A stretch of 64,000 nucleotides of DNA from Neurospora crassa OR74A (lineage: Eukaryota > Ascomycota > Sordariomycetes > Sordariales > Sordariaceae). Below, in pieces: positions 46,932-59,183 of this stretch. The stretch is from positions 1,860,001 to 1,924,000 of the forward strand of contig NC_026503.1 in the NCBI RefSeq assembly GCF_000182925.2, read 5' to 3'. A model generated the notes under the pieces. It did not search any database, had not been told where the DNA came from, and worked only from the letters and a program-made list of their open reading frames with translations. Numbering within the stretch: the first letter of the stretch is position 1; each line of letters opens with the position of its first letter. Position numbers and translations under genes: made by a program.

Positions 46932-49900
46932 TTTGCGTAGTTGGGGCGGTTGTCCGCGTGCTATGTTTTGGTGAAGCCGACGAGAAACGGACAGAAATCC
47001 AAGCCGGGAACGCTAGGGCGGTCGCGCAGGTTTGCGAAAGCTCAAGACAGCAATCGGCTGAAGGAAGCGAGAACGAGGGATGCGACCGATGATACAAAGG
47101 CGGCTGGCTCGTAAGATGACGCAGCTGGAGTGCAGCCGGCGTGAGGTCGGAACGAGCGTCGAGCTACCGTGCGTTGGGATGGCGTGCGCGCGGGACGGAT
47201 CGCAGCGCGAAAAGACGCAAAAGATGGGGACCGCGAGGGGGGCTCGGAATCCCTAGTCGAATGGCACTGTACACAACCAAGGGCCAATGACGGGATCCGA
47301 GGGGTTGATGGGGATGGTGATGCTGGCGTTGCGCCAATTCCGATGTTTGTTGTTGGGAGGACTTGAGCGAAGCAGTTAGGGCTGCAGGCTGCAAATGCTG
47401 GTGTTGCTCCGGAGTAGTGTTGCCAAAGGGGGGAGGAGAAGGAAAAAGAAGTGGAATGGCCAGCAGGTGGCAGAAATGACCTGGGCGTGCGGGTTCTGGG
47501 GCGGCTCCCGGTGTGGATTCCCATGGACTTGCAGCCAGCGACACCACTCCCACCTCCAGCGGCTGCGGGCACTTGGGTCTTGGACTTCCTTCTTGGGAGG
47601 ACAGGGAGGCGGGCTGCCGACGGGCTGCGGACAGGGCAGCAAGCTCGCAGTTCCACTTGTCAGCCTGTGGCCTGTGGAGGGTGGCACCGGTCACGCACTT
47701 AGTACCTACCTAGTGCATGTAGTGTACATCGGACGGAACGAAGGTACTTTCGTCGTATCTTGCGACCGAGAGGTACGTGGCTTCCTTTGATGTCGTCGGT
47801 AAACGGACAAGTCACTGAGCTTGCAAAGTGCTCCAGGCAGTACCTCGCATAGTACCTCGCATAGTCCATGAGCCACCCGCCATTGCTACGAGTTCCGACA
47901 TGGATAGCAGGGTTTAGGGTTCCCTGTGTTACCTACCTAGGCGTAGAATATGGAATGGTAAGGCCAGAAGTGCGATTGTGGAGAGCATCTGCACAAGAGT
48001 GGATCTACGAGATTCTGGAGACCCAGTCGTCAGTGTTCGTGCGCCAGTTACGTAGAGGTGCCGCCCTGGTCACTGCTGTGATGGTTCCATTCCCGGAAAG
48101 CGAAAGAAGGTCGGCCCGGGTTGGGGGAGTGCATTGACGGACTCACCCCTCGATGTCTGCTCACCGCGTCCTGTGGTTGGGCTTTGTCACTTACGAGCAC
48201 AAGGTAGCTGGTAGATGCACGTACGATTGTACACTGCACCTGTGTCAGCATAAAATTTGTTAGCGCGGTGATCTGTAGGTGGCGAGAACTTAATTTTCGT
48301 ACAAGAGATGGCTAGCTTGACCACATCTAAGCCCCTATATACTGTCCGGTGGCGGTAGCGCGCTAACAAGTTTGCTGCCAGCAAAGGTGTACACAGTACA
48401 TTGGAAACTCTTTCTTGCCTTTTTTCATCTTCCCAAGTTCGGATTGATCCAGGCGGGCAATCAGCGACGGGTATCCTGAGAGGCTACCTTTGCAAACAGT
48501 GACTACCTCTACTGCAAGTGTCGATAAGGAAAACATTCCCTTCATCCGTTGGTTTTTAAAACCAGGTGATTGCGAGGCGTCTGCCATTAGGCGCAAAACT
48601 CCAGACAAAACCACAGAGTGGTCTCCACGGCATTACGTACACTACAGTACCGTGGGGCAGAAACCATCGTCCAAGCGCTTACACATGCGGTTTTGAAACA
48701 ATGCAAACCACTGCACAAACACAACCTCAACTCCCACTGCCACCGCGATGAATGCTACGGCATACAGCACACCATAACGCACTCGGTCTGCACGATATCG
48801 ATTTAGCACCTCAATCAGGCATAGTTTTTGAGATGGACTTTGACCCTCAATATACAGGAACACAAACTCGCCTCCTTCAGACGACCTAGGTATCTTCTAC
48901 GAACGCTCCCCCAGGTTCGGTTTTGCTTCATTTTGTGAGAGCTGCGGCCCGCTCAACGATGTGCAATCACGCGCGCCATGATGATCCGCTGCGTGGTGTA
49001 TCTAATAAATATACACAAACTGCCAATTGGTCCAAAGCAGGAGTACGAACTAGGACCATTGCTTTCAACTTGTCCTGGCAATCTTCGAGCAACGTCAACT
49101 CACGAAAAACAATGACTTTCTGTTCTCGGTGAGTTGTCCTGTGCACCCTCTTACACACCTCTTGACCCGTTTCAGATCTGAGCAAGCGCACCACAACAGG
49201 AGACATCCATCGATCGCAGGTGTAGCCTTATGGAGCCACCCCGTCCCCTACCTTTCGATATCCCAGCGGCTATAATCATTGAAGCCTCAACAAACCCCGC
49301 TTGTAGCGCAGATAGCGACAGTAGATCCAGGTCTCTATCGACTGTGGCCAAGTGTACCTGGCTACCTGTCTTCGTTGGTTTAATCTTGTCATCGGAAGCG
49401 CATACATCACCTTCCCCTCTTTTGTGATGTGGTACCAAACCCGAACAAAACCAGTGAATCCGTCACCTCTATCTTCCTTCATGTTCCCTTGTACTTCCGC
49501 GCTCTGGTCCTTTTTTTTTTTTTTTTTTTTTGCGACTTGGTCAGGACCTCGTTCCTAGTTCAACCTCCGATGTCGAATGAACCGGCGGACAGACCGTATT
49601 TTATCCTCCAACGCCCAAATGTACTGGCTCCAGCCTGGCTACACAATCCAGCCACAAACAGGCTACTACGCGAGTCAGTAATGTGAAGGATCACTAAGGT
49701 TCTGACCAACACATGATTCTGCCTTTGCATGTCACACTGTCTCGTATATCTGGTGGTCCTTGCGTCAGGCTGGGTGTCGAGTACGAAGATAATTCCCATG
49801 TTTCAATCAACTGTTCAGCGATTGAATACTCGTTCAGTCGGTTTCTGTGGAGAGACCCTGAGCGATGTGTTGATGATATACGCCCCAGACAGTTGTTGCT

Positions 49901-51373
49901 TAGCTGGCTATGTCGCATGCTTCAACATTGCCTCGCTTCAAAGAGGCCATCATCTCACCCAGGCAGGGGGAAGTACCAGGAGCAGGTTGCATAGCGCAAT
50001 GTATCCAGCTTCTGCCAGTGTTGTGGTTCGACAGAGAGTCCCTGCAACAGCCACATGTATACATTGTCCTCAGAGTGCTGATTGCCAGACAAGTGGATGT
50101 TCAGCTTTGGGAACTTGGGTTGACTGGACTCACCTTACCCATCCCATCGAATCAATCTGTTTCATCCGATGTCAATCCAGCAGTCGCTCCGAGGGGAGGT
50201 CAGAGCGGCACGTGGGTTGGGAAAAAAACCAATTCGGATCAAAGTTTGCCCACTTTACAACTTGCAACAAAGACGTTTTGATGGGAACATCGAATCTGAT
50301 CAGCGCACTGACCCGATATGTCGAGTACATAGAGTGTATCCAGGTTCATTTGGATCTAATCTTATCAGATCTTACGGTGTGCGGGCCACACCATGCCGCT
50401 GTTGCCCCCTTTCTCTTTCTTCAGTTCTAAGCGAGCCCCGTATGCCCCGCTGAACGCCCATTGGGAAGGGCAAGTTCCTCGCCACAATCTTGAAACATTT
50501 CAATTTTGGATTGGTTGAGGGGTCAACGAAACAAGGGGGGGCACAGAAATTGCAGTCGAGTGATGAGTCCCAAGGTCAGGTAGGACCCGGAAGGGAGCCT
50601 TGACAGCTCGGCTCTCGGCTTCGGTAGCTCGGGGATGACGGTTTGGGAATCTGGAAGACTGTTTCAACTGGTTGCTGTTGTCTTGGCGTTGTTTCTCTAG
50701 TCATCAGCAGCCGCCATTCACTGCTGGATGCTATCAAAGCAATAATAAATTGTTCGTGCATGTTCGGTCAAAGATGAGGTCTTTTCACGAGGTGCTGTGA
50801 AACGAGGAATTTGGATGCACATCATAAAACTGATTCGCGCTGGCGTTTTAAGACCTTTGTGAACGAGGTTTCTTCACAAACTGAGTCTGCAGTGACAAGA
50901 TTCAGGGTCCCTTGTAACCAAGAGTTGCCCCTTTGCCGCAGAAATCACCCTCAATGCTACCATAGCTGAGCTTTGGTGTTTCGCGATGGCTTCAAGGCGT
51001 TTACCATATGTCTTTTGGGTTAGCTTTGGTAGCAGATGTTCTAGTGCGGTTCTTGAAGTGTTTCCCATATATCTTTTCTTCCCGACATCATGTAGACCTA
51101 GCTTCTCGTTTCTCTTTTCATTTTCTTCGCTGCATTCACTTCACTCACTTTTGCCAGGCGCAATTCTTGTTACTGTCCACTCATTCATTCATTCATTTGT
51201 TTGGTTTCATAGCAAAAGCACCTGGCGTGCCATTCCTTCGGGCTTCTTGATACCACACCAGACTCATCAACCAACAAGACCTTCAGTCCAATCCAATCCA
51301 AGCCTCTCATTCAAGCTCTACGCCTTACCAAGTCAAACCTTCACACCCATCCCGCTCCACCACCGCTACAAAA
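46932..51373. other. Intergenic: 4.4-kb divergent region upstream of rco-1
   Basis: No gene was confidently supported. The rco-1 promoter and leader should fill 46932-47700. A 12-bp unit (AGTACCTCGCAT) is duplicated in tandem at 47839-47862, TAGGTA/TACCTA words recur near 47700 and 47930, and a T run of about 21 lies at 49510-49531. One long ATG-started frame at 49729-50430 (233 codons) has no recognised feature and is discussed as a finding. Confidence 0.5.
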
Positions 51374-52054
51374 ATGTCGTCCAACATCAACAAGAACCTC
51401 TACTACACCGTTCCGCTGGACGACGACCTCGAATCCCAGGACTACCTCCAAGAAAAGAAGGCGCCCTGGTTCAGCGTCCCCGTCCGAAGCGCCGCCGTTG
51501 CCGCACCCTCTCACTCTTCTCCCTTGTCTGCTTTGTGGAGACTACCTCAAAGATGGTGGCTAAACGACGATAGCCGCCACCACAACAGCGGCAATACTCG
51601 TGTCGACGGCAGCCGAGAACATGGAAGAGGCTTTTGGGACCGCTGGATTTGGCTCGTCCACGCCGTTCTGCTGACTATTTCCGTCACGCTTTTTGCGTTG
51701 TCTATGTGCACGCTGCAAACCACGACGGGCGCGGGCGCGGGCGCGGCGGCAGCTCAGTGTCAGTGTCAGGGCACCGGGATGGCGGAAGGGGCGAAGGGTG
51801 CTGCTGGTGCTTCGAGTTTTGGTAAGGGATTTACGGATGTTGATATTTCCTGGGTTCTTCTTGACAGTTTGTTAATACTGTTTTGTCTGTGGATTTTAGT
51901 TCCTCGCTCTTTCTATGAGGGGGAGGAGAAGACGACGACGACAACACCTGCTGCTGTGCTTCCCGTTCCGGTTGTCGACATTCCGGAATCGCAACATGTT
52001 GATATGAAGCTTTCGATGGATGATAAGACTTGGGTGGAAGAGGACGAGGAGTGA
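51374..52054 (+). CDS. Unrecognised membrane protein, one or two helices depending on splicing
   Basis: An open frame of 226 codons begins at an AAAAATG context. It shows an acidic N-terminus (LDDDLESQDYLQEKKAPWF), a basic/aromatic stretch and a clear membrane segment at about 91-113 (WIWLVHAVLLTISVTLFALS), then Ala/Gly-rich sequence. The N-terminal layout resembles that of fungal UstYa-like (DUF3328) proteins, but the oxidase-like HxxHC motifs that should follow are absent. A possible intron at 51822-51899 (GTAAGG to TTTTAG, 78 nt) is an exact multiple of three and would leave a 200-residue protein with one helix. If retained, a second hydrophobic segment (SWVLLDSLLILFCLWIL) is encoded. The acidic C-terminus ends TWVEEDEE. 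I do not recognise the family. Confidence 0.6.
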   Translation: MSSNINKNLYYTVPLDDDLESQDYLQEKKAPWFSVPVRSAAVAAPSHSSPLSALWRLPQRWWLNDDSRHHNSGNTRVDGSREHGRGFWDRWIWLVHAVLLTISVTLFALSMCTLQTTTGAGAGAAAAQCQCQGTGMAEGAKGAAGASSFGKGFTDVDISWVLLDSLLILFCLWILVPRSFYEGEEKTTTTTPAAVLPVPVVDIPESQHVDMKLSMDDKTWVEEDEE

Positions 52055-53992
52055 GGAGTGGGATTGTGTTTCTGTGGGAGGGGAGATGTCTGGATCGACG
52101 ATGGATCGAAGCTGGATATCAACACGTGGTTAGAGGTTGAATATTTGGGTAACAACAGGGTAACAACAGAGTTTAGCTCAAACGGTGGCTCTTTGTTGAA
52201 CTTCAAGTTCCGTTTTTTGCATTCACCCCTGAAATAATGTTGCTGCAAGACCCTTGATAGTAATTCACTTGCCCAAAGCCATTTGGCTGATGGAATGGGG
52301 TTCCATGTGGTGGTGTACTCTCTGAGAACTCGGTAGGCAATTGTGGTCTTTTGTATGTATTGGAGATCAAGATCTCTAGCTCCATCCAACAACAGTCAGC
52401 CAACTCACTCTGGGCGCATCTGATAAAACCAGTGGTGCCCATGCCTTTGTGGAAAATGTTCGAAATCGACCACTGGAGACAAATGGGATCTTCATCACTC
52501 TTTTCTTCACCGTTGTTCGTCGCGGATCTTGCATTTGGCAAAAAGCAGATGACAGTTAGCGACTTGAACAGCGGGAGATCTCTTTGATCCCAAGTCTTGG
52601 GATTGTGACAAGTTGTACCTGACTTTTAAATGAGGGGCGTTCGAGGAGCCAGGTCAGGTCACCAATGAATCAGTTGTATCCTTTACCAGATAAGATCTTG
52701 CTGTGGGGAAGAAAGAGTGGGGACAGGTGGAGGGGTTTCTCACGGCTCCGGATCGTTCCAAAACCACGCCATTTTGGTCGTTCGCATCTTCCTGCTTCCG
52801 AGAGTCAAGCGTTCTCCATTGAATCACTTTCGGCTTTCTTGCATTCAGTGACTTGGCTGGGCCATCCAATCACGGAGCTCAATCAAGGTCCCTTGTGCTG
52901 TCGAGATCAGCTTCTTGTCAAACGTGCCACCCATCATGCAACGTCGAGGACAAGACGTTGGGTTGACAGCCCATTTTGTTATTGCCAACTTGCGATGTGA
53001 GAGCATACAACGCTTTTCTTCGTTTGGCGAGCTATTGTAAAAGCAATTGAAGAACATTTCAGAGAGGCAAGAGGAAGGTACGGTCGAAGAATGCAAAGAC
53101 GGGTGGATCCATTCGGAATCTCTGACGTTCCCGTCGTTGGTGGAGGAAAGAAAAAAAAGAGGTTCTCGGATGGGTCCGGGCTTCCCTTAGAAGACCTCCC
53201 GTCTCACCACCACCACCACTCACGGTGCGGAGATGGCAAGACGAGCGGCCCATTCGGGGCCCAGATTTGATTAGATCTTGGGGCAAAACTGAAAAAAAAA
53301 GGGGTTATTGGCGATGATGATGTTGATGGATTGTTCAACAACGAAGCTCATTGTGGGAAGCAAATATTCCGCATTCCTGCTGGCCTGTGACGCTCAAGCT
53401 ACAAATTACTGCAGATATCTGTTTACTTATCTTCCACCTTCAAGAATGCCTGTCTTCACTCAGAATCCAACCCGTTCGCTTGTCACTGCACCGTTATCGC
53501 AGGCGTGCGAGAGAGCTTCTGTTGTCCTTGTTCGGAGCAGCCCACGGATTTACGGGGCCAGCAAGGACAACTACCCTCGTCCCCGGGCCTTGGCACGCTC
53601 GACGAAGGTCCGCTTGTTTTCGACGCGACGCTCGTTCGGGAAGCCGATCGTTCAGGGGTGGTTATGACATGAGAAATTGGGCCTGTCACTTTATTGCCAG
53701 CGACACATCTTGTATCGGATTCGCGGCACACTCTTTCTTTCCCATTATTCATCGTGTTCTTCTGTTTTCTTTTTAAACCTTCTGCGCCGCGGTCTCTTCC
53801 CGGTGTCGGTCCTTCATTCCATCATTCCTTTTGGCTACCCACCAGGACCCACGCCTTTCTCCCCCTTGTTGCTTATCTACAGGCACCCGACACGGTCTTG
53901 ATCCGGGCCTGGAACACAAAGCTTGCTCGGCTTGCTGTTACTCAACTTGATTATCCCTTCTTTGGCGCGCAAGCCCAACAACCACCGTCAAG
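52055..53992. other. Intergenic: promoter and leader of erg3
   Basis: About 1.9 kb without a supported gene. The last 500 bases are pyrimidine-rich on the plus strand, fitting a long erg3 leader. Short CACCAC and A runs (53205-53220, 53290) are the only repeats seen. Confidence 0.55.
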
Positions 53993-55094
53993 ATGGACGT
54001 GGTCCTCGAGGTCACCGACCAGTTCATGTTCGATTACATGTACGCCTGGCTACTACCAGCACGACCTGCTCTCTATGATTTCCCCGACAAGACCAATGGC
54101 ACCGCACAAGCTTTCTCGTCCTGGGTGTATGAGCCCGCGACCAAGTTCTTCTCGCTCGAGCCTTCGCAGGCGGCCTACCAGAGTATCTGGACAAGAGACA
54201 ACATCTACCGTCAGGCTCTATCGCTCTTTTTAATACTATGGTGCGCGCAAACCCCTTTTTTCATGTTCGAGTTGGGCGCAAACACGCTAACCTTGGCTTA
54301 CACACAGGCTCTTCGGTCTCGTAACCTACTACGTCTTCGCCTCCCTCTCCTACATCTTCGTCTTCGACAAGAAGACTATGGAGCACCCCAAGTTCCTTAA
54401 GAACCAGGTCTGGCTCGAGATCAAGCAGACCAACGCCGCCCTGCCCGTCATGGCGTTCTTCACATTCCCCTTCCTGGTTGCCGAAGTGCGCGGTTACTCA
54501 CTCCTCTACGACACCACGGCCGAGGGTCCTGGTCGCTGGTACGACTTCTTCCAGTTCCCACTCTTCATCATGTTCACCGATTTTGGCATCTACTGGATCC
54601 ACCGTGGCCTTCACCACCCGCTCGTGTACAAGCACCTGCACAAGCCTCACCACAAGTGGATCATGCCAACTCCCTATGCCAGCCACGCCTTCCACCCCAT
54701 CGACGGTTTCGCCCAGAGCATCCCCTACCACATTTTCCCCTTTATCTTTCCGCTCCAGAAGATGGCGTACGTCGGCCTTTTCGTGTTTATCAACTTCTGG
54801 ACCATCATGATCCACGACGGCGAGTACTATGCCAATAACCCCGTGATCAACGGTGCCGCCTGCCACTCGGTTCACCACTTCGCCTTCAACTACAACTACG
54901 GCCAGTTCACCACGCTGTGGGACCGCCTCGGCGGCAGCTACAGGGAGCCCGACGGTGACATGTTCGCGAAGGAGAAGAAGATGAGCACAACGACGTGGAA
55001 GAAGCAGGTCAACGAGATGGAGAAGATTGTCAAGGAGGTGGAGGGTGAGGATGATCGGCTTTACGAGCCGACCGAGACTAAGAAGTCGAAATAG
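53993..55094 (+). CDS. erg3: C-5 sterol desaturase (Erg3)
   Basis: Erg3 is an ER di-iron enzyme that introduces the C5-C6 double bond of ergosterol using oxygen and electrons from cytochrome b5. Exons 53993-54240 and 54308-55094 join (TG|G; GTGCGC donor, CACAG acceptor, 67-nt intron) to 344 residues, the normal size. The fatty-acid hydroxylase histidine boxes are all present: HRGLHH, HKPHH and HSVHH. The surrounding sequence (IYWIHRGLHHP, HKWIMPTPYASHAFHP, NGAACHSVHHFAFNYNYGQ, TLWDRLGGSYREP) matches C-5 desaturases rather than C-4 methyl oxidases. Hydrophobic segments flank the boxes. The C-terminus is Lys/Glu-rich and ends KKSK, which could act as a dilysine-like ER signal. The ATG context is CAAGATGG. 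Confidence 0.96.
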
Positions 55095-57020
55095 AGTGAA
55101 GTGCGAGAAAAAACGAGGAGGAATAGAAATCTCACCAGTTCTGGTTGATGTCATTTTTTTCTCCCTCAAGGGAAGGAAAAAAAAAAGAAAAAGAAAAAAG
55201 GACAAATGGGATTAACGAATCAGCGTCATCCGGCCAAGACCAAGCCACCCGGTCTTATGGTCCTGGATCAGGGACCCGGGTTGAATGGTTGGCTGACACC
55301 AAGGATCTGCGACCCTTCATGCGATGTGGGATGGTGGCACGGACGGCGGTCGATGACAACTCAACACACGAACGAGAACGGCGGTACACCACATTGGATA
55401 CGGATGTATACCATCTGGAAACCCGCCGCGCCGGACCAGCTTAACAAAAGGCAAGAGGGTACTATAATACAGTACCCACCATGAAGGAGGAGTTAGTCTC
55501 ATAAACCAAATGATGGAATGACTGAATATAGGTAACTGGATTGGGACGGATGGAGCTAATAACAACACATTCAAGAAAAACAAAAACAGTGGTCACTCAC
55601 TGTTTGTCCATTAGAAGGATTCTAATAACCTACTCGTTGTACATACTTTATATCATTTTATATATACCCGCATCTTTGCACATACGCATCATGTACGGAT
55701 CTATCTGTTGTCCCTCGAGGCAATGAAACATATGCTGGAAAGGTTGCCGTTCAGATGACCATATATAATGACACAGACAGGCAAAGAACACAAGAAGATA
55801 GTTCTCAAAGGATGAGAGCCAGCCTCCGAGTAAACAACACAAACCTAGGCGGTCACTGTCCCCAAGTCATACAACAACCCATCGCTCCACTATGGCACAG
55901 GCGACATGTACTTCCAAATTCAGTATCCTGGTAGGTATGACCAGTGTTACTAGCATGTCTTGCTTTCCTGACATCTTCAAGGGAACAAGGCGAGGCATCA
56001 CATATATGAGTAAACCGAAACGAAATGGCCAAGCCACACAACACAAGACCATAGGTACAACATAAATTAGAAGGCCAAGCAAACGCTAAGATTGCTTCTG
56101 AGCTTGGAACGCCCCCGTTGAACCGGAGATAAGCGAAACTGGAGGCCTCCTGTCACTTCCGCTTTGGATAGTATGATCTCAAGTTAGAACCTCGTGCAAA
56201 AGAGGAGCAGAACTATAGGGTTCGCTGAGAGTAGATTGGAAATTCGACAGCACGCAGATGTGAGGTAGTGAGGGGGCACTATACAGAAGGGAGTCGACAG
56301 GGAAAAGCTAATGGGTATTTGGGGTTCTGCATGGTTGACTAGCTTGAATAGATACTAGATGAGTTGCCCACCATCAAACGCAACAACGTAATAGATGGGG
56401 ATAAAAAGAAACTAAGAGGCAGAACGAAGCCAGACACCCGCCCCCCACATCGCCCTTTCTGCGCCAAATCTTGCTCGCTTGAGAGAATAGACAAGACCTC
56501 CAGAACGAAAAGAAGAAAAAAAAGAGTAAGGAAACGTGTGAGTGATGTTGTAACGATAGTATAACGGTCGGTTGGTGTTGGTACAGTTGTTGTGACAGCA
56601 GTAGTAAAGAAAAAAAAAAAGGTCGAATGAGTGTTTTTAGTTGGTTAACTCGTCGGTTCCAGCCCGTCAAAATGTGTAGTGTAGTGTAGTTTATGTGTTC
56701 AAAATGGTAAAAAGCGGTTGCGTTTCCACGGAGGGCTTGGCGTATAGTCGAGTCGAAGTATTGTTGCTTGGTATGGGCTGTCCGTTGGTCTGTGACAGAG
56801 GATGTATGTTTCCCTTCCCAAAGCTTCTGCGCACCTCGCCCATCCTTGTTGTCGGTTCGTCTCGTGTATACCCCGCGGGTCGGCTGGCTGGTTGAGGTGG
56901 TGAGTTTCCGCCTTCGCGCCCATTCTCTCGTTTAGTTCCGTTGTGACTATCCCCATCCATTATATTCTCCATCCCTCTCGCCATTTCTATCCCCATTGCT
57001 CGCGCTATCGCTTGTACCGC
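55095..57020. other. Intergenic: convergent 3' ends
   Basis: About 1.9 kb between the erg3 stop and the stop of the small membrane-protein gene. It is A/T-rich from 55480 to 56700 with a short A/G run near 55182-55200. No gene or RNA was recognised. Confidence 0.55.
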
Positions 57021-57443
57021 TCACGAAAAGCTCACGAACTTGGGATCCCTTGGCAACCCATCCGCTCCAATGCCATTCGCCTTGAACCTCCTCTCCATGT
57101 ACAGCTTCCTCGCGTCGTCGAACTGAAGTCTCCTCCTCTTCATGATCTTGAGGATTTCCCGCTTGGCCTCATCATCCAAGCCAGCGCGACCGTCGCTCCC
57201 CCCAACGTTGCCCGCAAGATTAAAGTCGGCAGACGACAGACCGGCTTCCATATCCTCCTCGAACGAGTTGGAGGTAAAAGGCAATCGAGAGTACAGGTAT
57301 TCGCCGCCGGGAGCGCGGCGCAGGTAGGGTTCTATCGCGTCGAAGGCGTCAAGGAAGGGCGGCAGCCAGGTGTAGCGGGTAAAGTAGGCAGTGGTGGAGA
57401 AGAGGAGGGTGAAGAATATGAGGGCGTAGAGGAGGTTGATCAT
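57021..57443 (-). CDS. Small single-helix membrane protein, unrecognised
   Basis: An intronless frame of 140 codons begins with ATG at 57443. Residues 3-22 form a hydrophobic segment (LLYALIFFTLLFSTTAYF), so the protein is probably anchored by its N-terminus. A conserved-looking, charged C-terminal half contains EAKREILKIMKRRRLQFDDA, then RRFKANGIGADGLPRDPKFVSFS. That ending looks like a folded or interaction motif. It is probably a conserved fungal protein of the ER or mitochondrion; I cannot name the family. The open frame on the other strand over the same region is a shadow, since this strand has the signal-anchor and C/G-ending codons. It shares a 0.9-kb divergent promoter region with the eL28 gene. 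Confidence 0.75.
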   Translation of the reverse strand: MINLLYALIFFTLLFSTTAYFTRYTWLPPFLDAFDAIEPYLRRAPGGEYLYSRLPFTSNSFEEDMEAGLSSADFNLAGNVGGSDGRAGLDDEAKREILKIMKRRRLQFDDARKLYMERRFKANGIGADGLPRDPKFVSFS

Positions 57444-58384
57444 TTTGGCGGGTTGTCTCTGTCACGTTTCGTTTTTGGGACGGGTGTGTATGGGTCGATG
57501 AATGGTTGCAAAAAGAGCGAGGCTGTCGAGTGCAAAATGTAGATTTGAGGACAAAGGAATTGTGATCATGCAGTGGGCTTCGCGCAAGATACGATCACGA
57601 TACTTTTCGTGCTTCGGGTGGTCCGGTACGGCTTCTGGTGCCTGCAGTGCCGCTTGCGCGCGCAGAGGTAACTGCTGATGTAAGTCGAGTCAAATAGTGT
57701 AGTCGCGTTGCAAGGAAGCGAGTCAAGAAACGAAGACGATTTGTCAGGAGGTGATGAACAAGGACTGGGAGAAAGAACACAAGTCACGACATGTTTAGGC
57801 CCGGGGCGGTTGTTGCAAACAAAGTCCGCGGCAGGTGAGGGATGGTAGGTTTTTGGATAAGTTAAATTGATCACAAGATGGAACACGCGGCGCAGACAGA
57901 ATCTCGAATGAATGATATCCGCCCTGCCGCCCGAAAAAGGATTGCCAAGACGCAGCCATGCTTGGGACATGGGTCATGACGAATGCGGCGGGCAAGGGTG
58001 ACAACTTGAAGTGGAAGCTGTCGCAAACTGAAGCGCAGCAGTGCCCGCCCCAACATCGCCCCCGGCCCAGCAGCAATTCGACGCGGTATGCACAGGCCAC
58101 CCCTAACCCTGTGCAGGTGACATCTTGGATGCTTGCAGCCGCCCTCCCCATCGTCCAACAAGCAGCTCGAGCTGCTGACAGCTGGCTGTAGCGCCAAGCC
58201 TTCTCTACGGCAGGTGGCCCTAGACCAGGTTAGGAAACCTAAGCGAGCCCACACTGAGGCGCGACAATTCACCGTGCTGGTGCCAAAATCCAGCGATATT
58301 GTCGATTGTGATCCCGATTCTCGAGAAGCTCGACTCTGCCTCCAGTAACGCCTAGGTCTTCTTGTAGCCCCAGATCCCGCCAAA
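57444..58384. promoter_or_regulatory. Divergent promoter region of the small membrane protein and eL28
   Basis: This 941-bp space separates two divergent starts and must hold both promoters. A CCCTAACCCT-like word occurs at about 58102-58111. No box could be assigned with confidence. Confidence 0.5.
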
Positions 58385-59183
58385 ATGTCTCTTAGCAACG
58401 TCTCTGCCGACCTCATCTGGGAGATCACCCGTAAGTTCTGATCCTGTCGAATTTCTGGTTCTGGCCGATTTGGGGAGTGTGTGGACATGGCGAAAAGCTG
58501 ACGGTGTTGTTTTTGCGGTCATATAGGCTCCCATAACTCTTTCCTCGTCAAGAGAAAGTCTGGTGGCGGTGTCCAGTTCTCCCGGGATCCCCTCAACTTG
58601 ACCAACAAGCATTCCCGCAAGGTACGGTCACCCGAAAGGACGAACCCGAGCAACCGAATTGGGTCAGAGAACAGATGGAAAAGGGGACAGTTTGGCTAAC
58701 GTTTGGGGAAAATAGTATGCTGGTTTCGTCAACGACAAGGTACATTGAGCAACCTCACCGACGCACGTCGAATATCCGACCGAACGAACCCATGGAACTG
58801 ACAATTTTGGAATAGGCCGTCGGCGTTGTTCCTGGTGAGAAGGGTGGTGTCGTTGTGACCACCAAGAAGGCTGGCTCCATCAACAAGCCCGCTGCTCGTT
58901 ACACCGTCGCTTTCGGTGCTAACAAGACTGCCCGCAAGTCAGTATACCCCGGCAATGACAGCTGCGAAACCAACAACAGCACGGAACGAATTGCTGACAT
59001 GATGCGAACCTACACAGGACCTACAAGGCTATCGCCCGCCAGGTCGCCGGCTACCGCTCCGACCTCCTCAAGGCCGCCGTTGCCCGTGCCTCCGCCATCC
59101 GCCGCTCTCAGCGCGCCGTCAAGCCCGAGCCCGCCCAGAAGCTCCGTGGCAACGCCGCCAAGAAGGCTGCTGCCTCTGCTTAA
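58385..59183 (+). CDS. rpl28: 60S ribosomal protein eL28
   Basis: A structural protein of the large ribosomal subunit that is present in most eukaryotes but absent from baker's yeast. Five exons (58385-58430, 58527-58621, 58716-58739, 58816-58937, 59018-59183) join to 150 residues. The third exon is only 24 nt and encodes YAGFVNDK exactly in phase. The start is SLSNVSADLIWEITRSHNSF, then RKSGGGVQFSRDPLNLTN, matching eL28. The middle has GSINKPAARYTVAFG, and the end is Lys/Arg/Ala-rich (RSQRAVKPEPAQKLRGNAAK). All introns are GT-AG and short (about 76-96 nt). The ATG context is CAAAATGTC. High C-ending codon bias fits strong expression. It is followed in the same direction by the MDH gene. Confidence 0.96.

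Noticed and set aside
58431-58526. Intronic snoRNA in eL28
   Set aside because: Ribosomal protein introns often host box C/D snoRNAs, but no C box (RTGATGA) paired with a D box was found in any of the four introns.
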